A stretch of DNA of 42,034 nt, from contig NW_014577830.1 in the NCBI RefSeq assembly GCF_000485595.1, forward strand, positions 79,853-121,886, given 5' to 3'. The position numbers and the translations under genes are program-made. The DNA is from Priapulus caudatus. Lineage: Eukaryota > Priapulida > Priapulimorpha > Priapulimorphida > Priapulidae. The first letter of the stretch is position 1, and the number at the start of each line of letters is the position of its first letter. This document shows, one piece after another, positions 19,007-29,201 of this stretch. The notes under the pieces were generated by a model. That model was not told where the DNA came from. It did not search any database and worked only from the letters and a program-made list of their open reading frames with translations.

Positions 19007-20134
19007 GTGCACCTGCTACTGGAGGCCGGCGCCGACGCCCAACGTCACGGCGTCGACGCCAACACCGCAGACTCGCAAGGAGAGACCTCCCTGTACCACG
19101 CGGCTTGCTCTGGCCAGCTGGACATCGTGCACCTGCTACTGGAGGCCGGCGCCGACCCCAACGTCGCGGACTCGTACGGACGGACCACCCTGTACCGCGC
19201 ATCTTGCTTTGGCCGGCTGGACATTGTGCGCTTGCTACTGGAGGCCGGTGCAGATCCAAACGTCGCCGATACGGAGAGCGGGAAGACGCCGCTGATGAAG
19301 GCGGTGTGGGAGGGCGATGAGGCGGTGGTGCAGATGCTGCTCTCACACGGCGGCGACGCCAACGCCGCGGACTCGTACGGACAGACCTCCCTGTACCAAG
19401 CGGCTTGCTTTGGCCGGCTGGACATCGTGCGCCTGCTACTGGAGGCCGGTGCAGATCCAAACGTCGCCGATACGGAGAGCGGGAAGACGCCGCTGATGAT
19501 GACGGTGTGGGAGGGCGATGAGGCGGTGGTGCAGATGCTGCTCTCACACGGCGCCGACGCCAATGCCGCTAACTCATACGGACATACCTCTATGTACCAC
19601 GCGGCTTGCTTAGTCCGGATGGACATTGTGCGCCTGCTACTGGAGGCCGGCGCCGACCCCAACGTCGCCAAGACGAACAGTAGAGCGATGCCGCTGATGA
19701 TGGCGGTGAATAAGGGCGATGAGGCGGTGGTGCGAATGCTGCTCTCACACGGCGCCGACGCCAACGCCGCGGACTCATACGGACAGACCACCCTGTACCA
19801 AGCGGCTTGCTTTGGCCGGCTGGACATCGTGCGCCTGCTACTGGAGGCCGGCGCCGACCCCAACGTCGCCCAGAATATGAGCGAAGAGACGCCGCTGATG
19901 ATGGCGGTGAGTAAGGGGGAGGAGGCGGTGGTGCGGATGCTGCTTTCACACAGCGCCAACGCAAACGCCGCGGACTCGCAAGCACAGACCTCCCTGTACC
20001 ATGCGGCTCGCTTTGGCCGGCTGGACATCGTGCGCCTGCTATTGGAGGCCGGCGCCGACCCCAATGTCGCCGCGACGGAAAAAGTGGGGAGTTTCACCGC
20101 GTTGCACTACTCCTGTGATCGACTTCATATCGAG
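19007..20134 (+). CDS. Ankyrin-repeat protein, exon with about 11 repeats
   Basis: An open frame of 376 codons made of alternating ankyrin repeats. Type A units (SYGQTSLYQAACFGRLDIV, then RLLLEAGADPNVA) alternate with type B units (KTPLMMAV, EGDEAVVQMLLSHGADANAA). Each shows the TPL/TSL start, the helix pair and the GADxN turn of the family. Such repeats form a curved surface that binds partner proteins or peptides, in cytoplasm or nucleus. The last unit (GSFTALHYSCDRLHIE) is cut by a splice donor at 20135 (GAG then GTAAAA) and completed by the next exon. The frame continues upstream into the damaged 5' part, so 19007 is not a start. The 201-bp higher-order repeat underlies the sequence. Confidence 0.88.
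19160..20078 (+). repeat. 201-bp coding higher-order tandem repeat
   Basis: Units start at 19160, 19361, 19562, 19763 and 19964 (last partial), exactly 201 bp (67 codons) apart, each holding one type A and one type B ankyrin repeat. Third-position identity is as high as elsewhere, e.g. 'tggacatcgtgcgcctgcta' recurs almost unchanged, so the units are recently expanded or homogenised by conversion. Confidence 0.9.
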
Positions 20135-20545
20135 GTAAAACTACGGGCGTACGTTGCGAATGAGTGAGACCGAATTTTAGCAATGTCCTAATGTATTTTC
20201 TTATAGATGGTAAAGGTAACCAGTAATAGTAATCGGTTAATAGTTAATAATAGATATGTTAAATAGTTTCACTGCATTACACTACTCCTGCAATCTACTC
20301 GGGACTGATGAAAAATGCGGGCGTACGTTGTGAACGACGGAGACAATTTTTGCGATGTTCGAATGCATTTTTATCTAGATAATAAAGGTAATCAGTAATA
20401 GTAATCGGTTAATAGTTAATAATTTAATAATAGTAATAGTTAGTAATGAACAGTAATAAATGTAGTATGCTCGGAGAAACTTGTTCTTTAATGAACGAAC
20501 GTAAAATCGGGTTGTTAACGATTCTCGTTTCTTTCGTTCACACAG
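20135..20545 (+). other. GT-AG intron containing a duplicated exon end
   Basis: 411-bp phase-0 intron. Donor GTAAAA at 20135; acceptor CTTTCGTTCACACAG ends at 20545. Joining the flanks gives an uninterrupted ankyrin repeat (LHIE then MITHLLKHGANPN). Inside, 20265-20435 repeats the exon end and intron start (20085-20255): the coding words 'gcattacactactcctg' and 'gcgggcgtacgtt' and the 'cagtaatagtaatcggttaa' tail all recur, but the second copy has lost the donor site. Confidence 0.85.
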
Positions 20546-21142
20546 ATGATTACTCACCTCTTGAAACACGGAGCTAACCCGAACCTCGTTGAGTGTAACA
20601 AGAGGACGCCGCTCGCTATAATAGGCCGCCAGCCGGAAGCGAGAAGACCCGGAATGATGAGCGAGCAAGCAGTACAAGTGGCGTCAGTGTTAAAAGCAGC
20701 GTCAGCTCTCCTACAGACGTGCGAGTCCGGCGGCGTACTTCTACAGGTTAACACACGCGACAGCGAGGGCGACACTCCGCTGCACAGCTTCTGTAGGATG
20801 ATGCTCGCATGCGAAGGCAATGCTTTCGCACGAAGGAGGGAGGGGTGCGTGCAGATAGTGCACGCGCTGCTGTTCAACCACGGCGCACACGTCGACGTGG
20901 TGGACGCACAGGGAGAGACGCCGCACGAACTCTGGCGCCGGATTTACCCGACGCGTTTCCGTGGCAACGTGGAGTCGAGCGACGAGATACATGACAGAAT
21001 GAGCGCGCAGTATCATTCGCTGAAGTGCCACTGCGCGCGCGTTATCGTCAGACACAGCGTTCCATACGAGAACAGGGTGCCTCCGAGTCTCATGGAATTT
21101 GTCAGGGCACATGCTAGACCAAAGCAACGTAGGCGACACTAA
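20546..21142 (+). CDS. Ankyrin protein last exon with Elongin-BC/Cul2 (VHL-type) box
   Basis: A 198-codon exon ending at TAA (21140-21142). It first completes the split ankyrin repeat (ITHLLKHGANPNLVECNKRTPLAI), then has another degenerate one (DTPLHSFC ... CVQIVHALLFNHGAHVDVVD ... GETPHELWRR). The C terminus has SLKCHCARVI (residues 158-167), which fits the BC-box pattern S/T-L-x3-C-x3-I, followed by VPPSLMEFV (178-186), which fits the Cul2-box pattern hydrophobic-P-x2-L-x3-hydrophobic. No LPxP Cul5 motif is seen. This order is that of substrate receptors such as FEM1 and VHL, which hold Elongin B/C and Cullin-2 so the ankyrin surface presents substrates for ubiquitination. The tail RPKQRRRH is basic and could be a nuclear signal. 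Function is inferred; the domain motifs are seen. Confidence 0.82.
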   Translation: MITHLLKHGANPNLVECNKRTPLAIIGRQPEARRPGMMSEQAVQVASVLKAASALLQTCESGGVLLQVNTRDSEGDTPLHSFCRMMLACEGNAFARRREGCVQIVHALLFNHGAHVDVVDAQGETPHELWRRIYPTRFRGNVESSDEIHDRMSAQYHSLKCHCARVIVRHSVPYENRVPPSLMEFVRAHARPKQRRRH

Positions 21143-21296
21143 GCGTGTTAACCGAGGAAGCCCATGTAGGATCGGAGATGCGATAACCCTGAAGATATTA
21201 TCAATACTTGGTAGATCTATGTTCTAATTGTTGCGCGAGTTGGCAGACGTGTTTCATTGCTATGTAAAATCGAGTATATGTAGTAACACTATTCGG

Positions 21297-23615
21297 TTTA
21301 TATAGAAATGTGTAGATTATCGATATGATGCATTGGTGAATTGGCGCGATTTAATAACCACGAGTACAAATGTTAAAAGTTTGCAAATCATTTTGCTCTG
21401 TAAAAAAATCTAAAGGCTTAGTTGCGTTCTAAATATTTAAAAAAATAGAAACCCATTTTACCATGAAATGTATGCAATTCGGAAAGTACTTATTACCACC
21501 AGAATCACATATTTGATGTGCTCCTGCTACCACACACCACCAAAAAATATAATCATTAATGACCCACTGTTCAGACAATCCACTTGTCATAATGTACCCA
21601 TTAATTATATATATATATATATATATAATATAATTATATATATACTATATATATATATATATACTATAGACTGTATATGCAGTCAAACCATAGACTGAAG
21701 CGACACTACGCCCTAGACTTATAGGGAATAAGCATGCTATGTTTGATGCTCACACATGATCATAGTCAACGCAGATATCTTTTTTGAATAACTGGAATGC
21801 TTTCACACCATGCGTGCATACCACGCGACACACACGTTGTTCTCGACGCGACATCTGACGGTCATATATCATAACATCTCCCCTATTTAATGAAAATAAA
21901 CATTTCCTGCGTGAGTGATTCATAGGTATGCACTAGAAGTGTATATGTAACTCAAAATCAAACATAACAATGCTAAACGAATACTCACGTACGTACTCAC
22001 TGCCTGCTTGATCTTTGCCCTTACCTTGTAGCTGCGCTGAGGTGACCATGACAGAGGAGCGGCGGTTGGCGAGTGACATACGCGCTTGACGTGCTTGTAT
22101 GGCACATCGTGCTTGGGGGAGGGTTAGTGTAGCATCTTCTGAGGCGTGTTCAACAGCGCGAACGCTCGCAGCACGAACGCAGTGCCACTTGAACGACACC
22201 GAGCTATATGTACCGAGCACTCGCTTTATCCAAGATGGCGGCTTCCTCGGCAGATTTCATCGCGGGATTTTAATGTCTTCGAACAAATCTTGTTAAACGA
22301 ATTAGCAGACAAAATTGATATGAACTGAATTCAGAAGTGAATGAATGATTGAAAAATAAAATGAAGTTGAAACAGAGTGAAATTGAAGTCAGAAGTGTTA
22401 GATTCACATTCACCAGATTGCCCTACCCCATCTTGAAAACAACTCGCGCGCGCTCGACCGCGCGGTGTCCTTCAGAATGCAAGCGCACGCGAGCGTTTGC
22501 GCTGTTGAACACGCATCTGGTGATGGTTATGGTGAATAGATAAGCAGATGATTGTAGATAAAGTTGACAATATTTATTCTCCGTTGCATTACATTATGGC
22601 CGTGGGCCCGTGGTGGTACTACAACTGACACCTGGTGGTAGAAAACATGAACATCAGATGCATTACTGAACGTGACAGGTAGGTCTGTGTGCTGCAGCCG
22701 CATCAGCTGCGGTCGGCTCTGCGGCGGAGTGTAGTAGAAGGTTTCCTCGTCGCTCTCCATCACGTCTAGCGAAGCGACTACGGGAGATCTGCTAGCCAGC
22801 TTCCTCGAGCGCTTCGCAGGACTGCCACTCTTTTCTTCGCTGCCACGCTTCTACAACACGAGCAACGTCGAGAATGTTTTAAATGCTGTATACGCCATAT
22901 TTTTCGCGTACAGATGTTTTCGCAAATTCAAACTTCGCGAATGGTTAATTTTGCGGTTGGTGAACTATGAATTATTCGGTATGAATTATTCGCGTGTTGC
23001 TATTGTCGCGTCAGGGACGCGTTCGCGAAATTCGCGAAAATTAAACCGCGAAATATACAGCTTATACAGTAGGCCAGAACAAAGTCAATCTTAATACATC
23101 CCAGCGATTGTAAAAACGGATACAATGTTCGATATCTATCTAATAAGATAACATAAGATATAAGATATAAAGATATAATAATTATAAGATATAATAAGAT
23201 AAGATCATCATTGAATAAAGACTGATTCACAAAATGGATGCGTTCGTATCTATATCGAGAATACACAGATATGATCAATCATGATCATGATAATCAAACA
23301 CTCGTTTCTGGTGATTAATTGATTAATCAATTGATTAATTGATCAACCCAAGGTAATTGATGTAATTGTGATACGTACGTGCGATTGTTACACATCGCAG
23401 TCGATAAACGACAATCAGACCTTTGTTTAAATGACTAAGAGTTGGAAAGGTGTAGATTGTTTGTCAGAAATGATATGAATTTTTGAATTTTTTCATGAAA
23501 CATGCTGAAGATGCTGCTTCCGAGACGGAGCTTCGGGCTTCTGCACAGACGAGGAAAGTAAGGCCACGATGCCTATAGATGGCGCCACTTTCCCTTTCCT
23601 CGCGTTCCGACAGCT
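21297..23615. repeat. Direct duplication, copy B (partner 601-2749)
   Basis: Same order and orientation as 601-2749, starting 155 bp after the ankyrin stop codon. Distinct parts: a longer interrupted TA tract (21604-21664), a unique 22444-22779 segment instead of the R1 hairpin, and a 'taagatataagatataaag' expansion at 23150-23205. It contains no convincing gene. The two copies bracket 18.5 kb holding the gypsy element and the ankyrin gene. Confidence 0.8.
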
Positions 23616-24066
23616 ATCAGGAGAATAACAACAACGATAATAAAAGATGGGAATAAAACAGCGAGATATAAAAGAATAAAAGCTTCCTGGAGCACCCGGT
23701 TAAAAAGTGTGGCGACGTGTGACCCCCATAGAAATAATATAAATAACCATATCAGGTTATCTATATTATTTCTATAGTGACCCCACTCCGTACGTGGATG
23801 TCGCTGAGATTGCCCCTGCGTGTATGAAATTGCTGTTTATGATTTCTTCTGATTTATTGTTTATTCATGGACATTTTCGTTTATTATTTCGTAGAAATGT
23901 ACTATATACAATATACCTTCACAGGAGGTTGAAATTAACTTTTGAACAAGGGAACCAACGGACTCCCTACCCTTAAAATGAGGGAGTCCGCAGCAAAATG
24001 AGGGAGTCCGTAGTCTGAGGTTCAAAATTAAAGATATTAACAATAACGCATGTGATTATTTTTAAG
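23616..24066. other. Non-coding with a small hairpin
   Basis: 23728-23748 and 23755-23775 are inverted repeats (ATAGAAATAATATA type, then 6-base loop). 23959-24019 carries an inverted pair GGACTCCCT / AGGGAGTCC and two tandem 'aaaatgagggagtccg' units. These look like remains of small elements. No gene. Confidence 0.5.
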
Positions 24067-24249
24067 ATTCATGCAGTTGCACGTCTGAATATATCGAAAG
24101 ATATCGAGCACATGTGCAGAGCGTGCAAAGCTTGCCAGGTACACCAAGATACCAATAAGCGGGAGCCACTTATACCACATGCTACACCAGTCAGACCCTG
24201 GCAGCTCATTGCATCAGATCTATTCGAGATTAACAATCAGCAGTACTTT
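24067..24249 (+). pseudogene. Second Ty3/gypsy element: integrase piece 1
   Basis: The frame encodes the end of the integrase zinc region (CRACKACQVHQ, with the CxxC pair) and the start of the catalytic core (PVRPWQLIASDLFEINNQQYF; first catalytic Asp at about 24217). The similarity stops at about 24249, where unrelated DNA begins. The matching continuation is found at 26774-27147 in the same orientation and the end at 28385-28766, so this is one integrase broken by inserted DNA. The pieces are related to, but clearly different from, the integrase at 8025-9539. Confidence 0.85.
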
Positions 24250-25628
24250 ACAATTGGCAGCCCGGATCTGCACCGATTAACGACGAAAAAACGCCTCGTA
24301 GCGGCAAACTAACACAACTGCGCTGCATTCGATTGGAGTAAATCTTAACAGGTTTACATAGAGGAACATTGCTCCATAATTGCTGAATTCAGCAGTTGTG
24401 GCGATTCCACAAGCCTTTTGACTACGCACGTAGCTAGACATTTCCTACAAATGGTCGTAATTGTTGGTTCGCTGCTCGGCGCGCTTCGTTTTCCTGTAGA
24501 AAAGTGAGTTAGAATGTTTTGTGTTTCACGCCGTGACATTATTCTAGAACATATGGCGTGCGATAGATGGCGCAACGAGGCTATGTACATAGCATTTTCA
24601 ACTAGTTTTTCCTGCACAAGGCTTGGCCGGCTAAGCTAGACTGGTACCCACTGCACAGTTGCATACGCTACCCTAACTTTCTTCAGTATAGCCAAGGATA
24701 CTTGGCGGAGTGAAGGTCGGTACCAGTCTATCTCTAACCCCTGCAATCGTCACTTCAGCTTGAACTTCCGGTATCCATCTTAAGAGTACTTGTGTACTTG
24801 GGGTAGTACGTATCTATCATTTGTGGATATTGCGATCGGCATATATAGTCAAGTTCACTAAGTCCAGATATTAAGTTTCGTGAACTTTTTGGGGGGATTT
24901 GCGAACCTATACATTTTTGGAATTTGTATAGTATAGGCAATCAGAAAACCAATGTTTACAATTTGCCGGAAGTATGCATAGCGGCCATCTTGAATTTTCG
25001 AAACGGCCACCTTCAAAATGGGTGTTTCTCAATATCTCAGCATCCAGGTGGCTTAGAGTCATGATTTTAACGGCTAAACATACATTTTCAGGGGTGAGGA
25101 AGCCAGTGGTACAAAGTAAAATAAGCTAAACATAACCACAAAGCGGCCATTTTGGATTTTCAAAATGGCTGCCTATTTTTTCACTATTTTTTTTCTGGAA
25201 ATGTCTACTTTTTCCTATTTTTGTAACCCTTTCACTGGAAATTTTTTTTCCCAAACGGTATAACATAGGAAGAATTTAGCGCCTTCTGATTGGCTGCTTC
25301 TATTTGCTTTGACTGAAGAAAACCCTCAAAACAAGAGAACAAACGCTAATTGTAAATGTTTGTTTTGGTTTATGACCGCTAGATAAGTAAGTTTTCTGTT
25401 GTATTTCCCATAAAAAAAACATATTTTACTCATCAATATAACATATAATATTACTATAGTTGCAATTATTTGTGCAAATGTGTTATTTTCATCTCAATCT
25501 TAAGTTATGAGAGGGTCTGGGCTTATAGATGCCGAGTTTGGATTAGTTAGGAAATGATAATACGATTAGCGTATCGTTCTGCGTATATACGGCAGTATTA
25601 ACAGGCATCAGGATATGCAGTGTAAACG
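24250..25628. other. Inserted DNA within integrase, left part
   Basis: No gene. Contains a 'gatagatggcgcaac' relic of the 14257-14550 unit (24562), two related 'gcggccat(c/t)tt' blocks (24982 and 25143; AAAATGG words in opposite orientation, as in small DNA elements), and from about 25310 to 25520 a stretch that matches 41430-41620 ('aacaagagaacaaa', 'tgtgttattttcatct', 'gagagggtct'). Confidence 0.5.
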
Positions 25629-25636
25629 CAATCGTA

Positions 25637-25678
<42 letters not shown>

Positions 25679-25679
25679 G
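25629..25679. repeat. TCATCG hexanucleotide microsatellite
   Basis: About seven tandem TCATCG units, preceded by diverged 'cgtaat' units. Confidence 0.9.
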
Positions 25680-25916
25680 GTGTTTCGTACACGTTCGTGG
25701 TGATCGACGTAATAAAGCTTCGAAGAGACAGATTCTGTTGGTGACGCATAGATCTTCATTTCGTTGTCTACATCCTACAGGGCTTGATCTCGTAATACTA
25801 CATACGTACGTATACGTACTCATACTATAGCATATAGCACTTCGCTCTGTCGCAGGAGGAAGGAGCGAAGGGCTACACACTATTACACTACGTGTCAATC
25901 TATACACTATTATACT

Positions 25917-26397
25917 ACGTGTGCGTGCGTGCGTGTGTGTGTGCGTGCGTGTGTACACGCGTGTGCATGTGCACGTAGACGTGCGTGCGTGCGTGCGTGC
26001 GTGTGCAAGTACACGTGCGTGCGACGTGCGTGCGTGCGTCCGTGTGTGTGCACGTACACGTGCGAATAAATCAATCATAATAAAGCGTTATAAATAAATC
26101 ATCTACACGTGCGTGCGTGCGTGCGTTCGTGTGTGCGCGCGTGTGCAGGTACACGTTCGTGCGTGCGTGCGTGCTTGTGCAGGTACACGTTCGTGTGTGC
26201 GTGCGTGCTTGTGCAGGTACACGTTCGTGCGTGTGTACGTGCTTGTGCAGGTACACGTGTGTGCATGTGTGCGTGCGTGCGTACGTGCATGTGTGTGCAG
26301 GTACACGTGCGTGCGTGCGTGCATGCATGTGCACGTAGACGTGCCTGCGTGCGTGTGCAAGTACACACGTGCGTGCATGCGTGTGCAAGTACACGTG
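25917..26397. repeat. GTGC-type microsatellite core of a foldback
   Basis: GTGCGTGC / 'caggtacacgt' repeats like 4857-5301 read in the other direction, with a 50-base break at 26062-26106 ('aataaatcaatc ... taaataaatcatc'). Frames in it are compositional artefacts. Confidence 0.9.
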
Positions 26398-26771
26398 TGT
26401 TATCTATGATCTCTGTGATTCTTGAGTTTATTGAAGCGCGAGTGGTTTAATTAATTATTATAGCAAGTATCTACGCGCGGTATCGCACAGGCTAATCTAC
26501 AGCTATGGGCGGTATGAAAGTGTACAATTAGACTATAATATATGGCGCGAACGATTTGAGTTACATTTCTAAATACACATAGACGTCTTAGCTATAATCT
26601 CTGTGAATTTTGAGTCTATTGAAGCACGATTAGTCTAATTAATTACTACGAACCATTGTACAGCGTATATCCACACAGCGCTGTACTTAAGCGGCAGCGG
26701 TGTGGATTCATTTGGAAACAATATGGCGTCAAATCCTGGGTTGTCGCAACTCTTTATATAAGGGACCCTAC
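26398..26771. mobile_element. Foldback element, right arm only
   Basis: Same sequence and orientation as 5488-5893: 'gatctctgtgattcttgagtt', 'tatctacgcgcggtatcgcac', 'cgattagtctaattaattac', 'agcggcagcggtgtgga', ending 'aagggaccct'. It abuts the integrase piece at 26774 to the base, which gives the outer tip of this element family. The left arm is missing; a microsatellite core precedes it. Confidence 0.8.
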
Positions 26772-26773
26772 TC

Positions 26774-27147
26774 GGAACACTAGATGAGCTCATGACTGAC
26801 AATAGAACACAGTACACGGGGTAAGCCTTCACACCATTTGTCAAGTCATAGAGCATTAATGACGTCACAAGCTCACCTCGCTATACCCGCGAAGCAACGG
26901 TCACATCTGCCATGTGAAACCCATCATAAAGAAGACGTTGAAAAGTGGAGAAGATTTGCAAATGGCATTTCTAAATTTACGCGACACACATGTAGATACA
27001 GATTTGCCCAGAAGAGCTGATGTTTGGCCGTCCACTCATCACACTGTTACCGAGCCACGGTGAGCCCGAACCAAGCAGTGAGAGGGAGCATCTGCAGAAT
27101 CGGAATGAGAAAATGCGGCAGCAGACTCTAGCTGCCACGATGACAGG
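26774..27147 (+). pseudogene. Second Ty3/gypsy element: integrase piece 2
   Basis: Continues the integrase core: DELMTDNRTQYTG with the second catalytic Asp at 26798-26800 (the usual TDNG is TDNR), then FTPFVKS ... SINDVTSSPRY. Stops occur within it (TAA about 26819-26821, TAG about 26846-26848). A frameshift follows near 26890 into SNGHICHVKPIIKKTLKSG and EDLQMAFLNLRDT, where the expected catalytic Glu after SNG is lost. Another shift near 27015 leads to LMFGRPLITLLPSHGEPE and EREHLQNRNEKMRQQ. The piece is long dead. Confidence 0.82.
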
Positions 27148-28149
27148 AGATACATATAGAAACAGGCTTTCATAGAGAAATGTTTAAATATTCCGTTTAT
27201 TATTTATAAGTAGGAAATTTCAGTTTACTACTCCAAAGAGGAAGTGGCAAAATTAATTCAAACCCTCTAAAGAGCAATATGACGTGTGAAATTTATGTCT
27301 TTAGTAAGTCAACAATTTGTATCTTTCAGATGACATAATTTGGGACTGGGACTGGACTGGGCACCAGATGAGTGTTTTCATACACAGGTAAAATACCCTA
27401 TTTAACCTTATTTTTGTATACATAACATTTGTGTATACCATCTATATGGCCAAGGCATTATTTTGTTAAAATTGTTGTTGAACAATCATCTTTTTTTTCA
27501 CATGTAGAAATGCTATGGAAAAGTCCTGACACATGCTAAGTTGGTGGAGCAGAGGTCGAATTCGAATCTGATGAGAAGGAGCCATACTCATGAAAGAGAA
27601 AAATGCCAAGTCACCACAATTGTTTAGAGAATGAACCTGGTGATAGTGTGTTTTCATAAAGTAGACAATTGCTTATGTATTTTTGGCCTCTTGAACTCTG
27701 CAGATCTGTCCTAATATTGTGCAAGCCATAGGTTTCACCGTTAACATATATCAATAACATTCAACCGTAAACGCCGGGACCGGGAGGCATATTTAGGTCA
27801 CGAAAACGATTCGGATTAAATACATACAGATATCTAATTTACCTTTATTGTATATAGTAATGTAAAATAAAAATTGTCAAGCTATTAATTGTTAGTGTTC
27901 CTTTTTAATTTTTGAACTCTACCAGTTGTGCAACATATTTGAAATATATATTAACTTAGTTTTTATTGCAAAAGTTACAAACTAAAATTATGTATTTTAT
28001 TGCGCTTACAGATCGCATTAATGTCAATTTAAATGAATGTAAAATTCCCTGATGTTCCCATGAAATAATGTACATGTCATCATTCTTTTCTGCTTTGAAC
28101 ATTAAATTACACATTTAATATTCATTTGAACGTGTACACATGGTTGCAG
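27148..28149. other. Inserted DNA within integrase; two exon-like patches
   Basis: Splits integrase pieces 2 and 3. Mostly AT-rich. Two patches have splice-like borders: 27331-27388 (acceptor ttgtatctttcag, codons IIWDWDWTGHQMSVFIH, donor gtaaaata) and 27504-27625 (acceptor tttcacatgtag, codons KCYGKVLTHAKLVEQRSNSN..., stop). They could be remains of transposon exons but are short and unrecognised. The rest shows nothing. Confidence 0.3.
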
Positions 28150-28384
28150 GAACGTTACATTACAACGTTGTATCACAACGTTGTGGCAACGTTCAGGGGA
28201 GTCCACAAAATAACGTTGCCACAACGTTGCCACAACGTTACCACAACGTTGTATCACAACGTTGTGGCAACGTTCAGGGGAGTCCACAAAATAACGTTGC
28301 CACAACGTTGTACCACAACGTTTTCACAACGTAAGTGAAACGTTGTGACAACGTTGCCACAACGTTATATTGTTAGCTGGGTAG
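28150..28384. mobile_element. AACGTTGT-repeat end of a DNA element
   Basis: Tandem copies of a ~79-bp unit built from 'caacgttgtggcaacgttc' and 'aggggagtccacaaaataac' (28160 and 28236), followed by more ACAACGTT words and the tip 'ttgttagctggg' ending at about 28382. A tip CCCAGCTAACA in the opposite sense starts the element at 36051. So the two loci share terminal sequence plus subterminal AACGTT repeats, as expected for the ends of one DNA transposon superfamily. The left end of this copy was not found. Confidence 0.6.
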
Positions 28385-28766
28385 ACGCGCCTAACCTATC
28401 ACCGCTCCACGTGGGGCCGTGAGTGCGGATCATAGACAAATGCAACAAAACTTGGTGTCCCGGGGAAGTGGTCACACGACACGAGCAGCCGCGAAGTTAC
28501 GTCGTACAGACTCCAAATGGAACACGCCTACGACGAAACAGCAGCCATCTGCGTGAGCTAACTACCGGACGGATGGTCAAGCTGTGCGATGAGGAGTCCA
28601 ACCAGGCTTCCAGTGAAGCAGCTAATATGTCTCCAGCTAATGCTCAAGGTGACACCTCGTCCCAGGATTCCAGTAGCGGGACAGATATCGTACCCAGAGA
28701 AATGCCTCCAGTCCAGGCAAGACCCGCCACGGCCGCGTAGTAAAGTTGCCAACAAGATTCCTATAG
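28385..28766 (+). pseudogene. Second Ty3/gypsy element: integrase C-terminal end
   Basis: Starts with a broken 'LSPLHVGP', stop, 'VRIIDK' segment and continues CNKTWCPGEVV, QPRSYVVQTPNGTRLRRNS and HLRELT, which is the gypsy integrase C-terminal layout (W-x-PGxV then PRSYxV then LRRNxxHL). A Ser/Ala-rich linker follows. The frame ends early at a TAG (28738-28740), but in the neighbouring frame the codons read GRVVKLPTRFL then stop at about 28766, the standard end of pol, so a one-base shift is present. An A/G tract (about 28845-28853) and a 'tgaccccc' LTR-like start follow. Confidence 0.8.
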
Positions 28767-29201
28767 AGTGAACGTACGTAATTAATTAGTTGGCAACGTA
28801 CGAAGTTATTACTCAAGGCTAAAGAGATTAGTTAGCGCCATGCTGGGGAAGAATGACCCCCAGGACAGGAGGGCAGTCTACCCTGTGAATGCCCTATTTT
28901 GTTTATCCATAACCCCTTTACTCTATGTAAACTGATAAACAATGATTTATAAGACATAGACGCTGAACCAGCCTAGAACATTGTGTAAAGTCATTAAGAC
29001 GTGATGTCATATATGTGTTTGCGTAGATGTCAATGTTAGTCATCAATATAGGCTCTTTGGAGATATTAAAACTACTGTAAGCTAACGCCACCTAGTGCCA
29101 AACAAGCCTACTAAAGTTAACATGTGTAACAGTTTAAAAGATCTTATCGTTCTCTCCAAAAATGGCTTGGTAGGCCCACTGATATCTGTTATACTAACTG
29201 G
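28767..29201 (+). other. Possible 3' LTR of the second gypsy element
   Basis: A purine-rich 'ggggaagaa' (28845-28853) followed by TGACCCCC could be PPT and LTR start. The region about 28854-29099 ends 'cctagtgcca', possibly the LTR end. No second LTR copy is in the window, so limits are unproven. Confidence 0.4.

Noticed and set aside
18777-19547. 256-codon minus-strand Pro/Arg/Ala-rich frame
   Set aside because: Antisense shadow of the ankyrin repeats.
19045-20097. 350-codon minus-strand frame opposite the ankyrin exon
   Set aside because: Mirror of the GC-rich tandem repeat; the plus strand has clear ankyrin motifs and a splice junction.
17676-21142. Bacterial origin for the ankyrin gene (symbiont transfer)
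   Set aside because: A GT-AG intron splits an ankyrin repeat cleanly and the C terminus is an Elongin/Cullin-type box, both eukaryotic.
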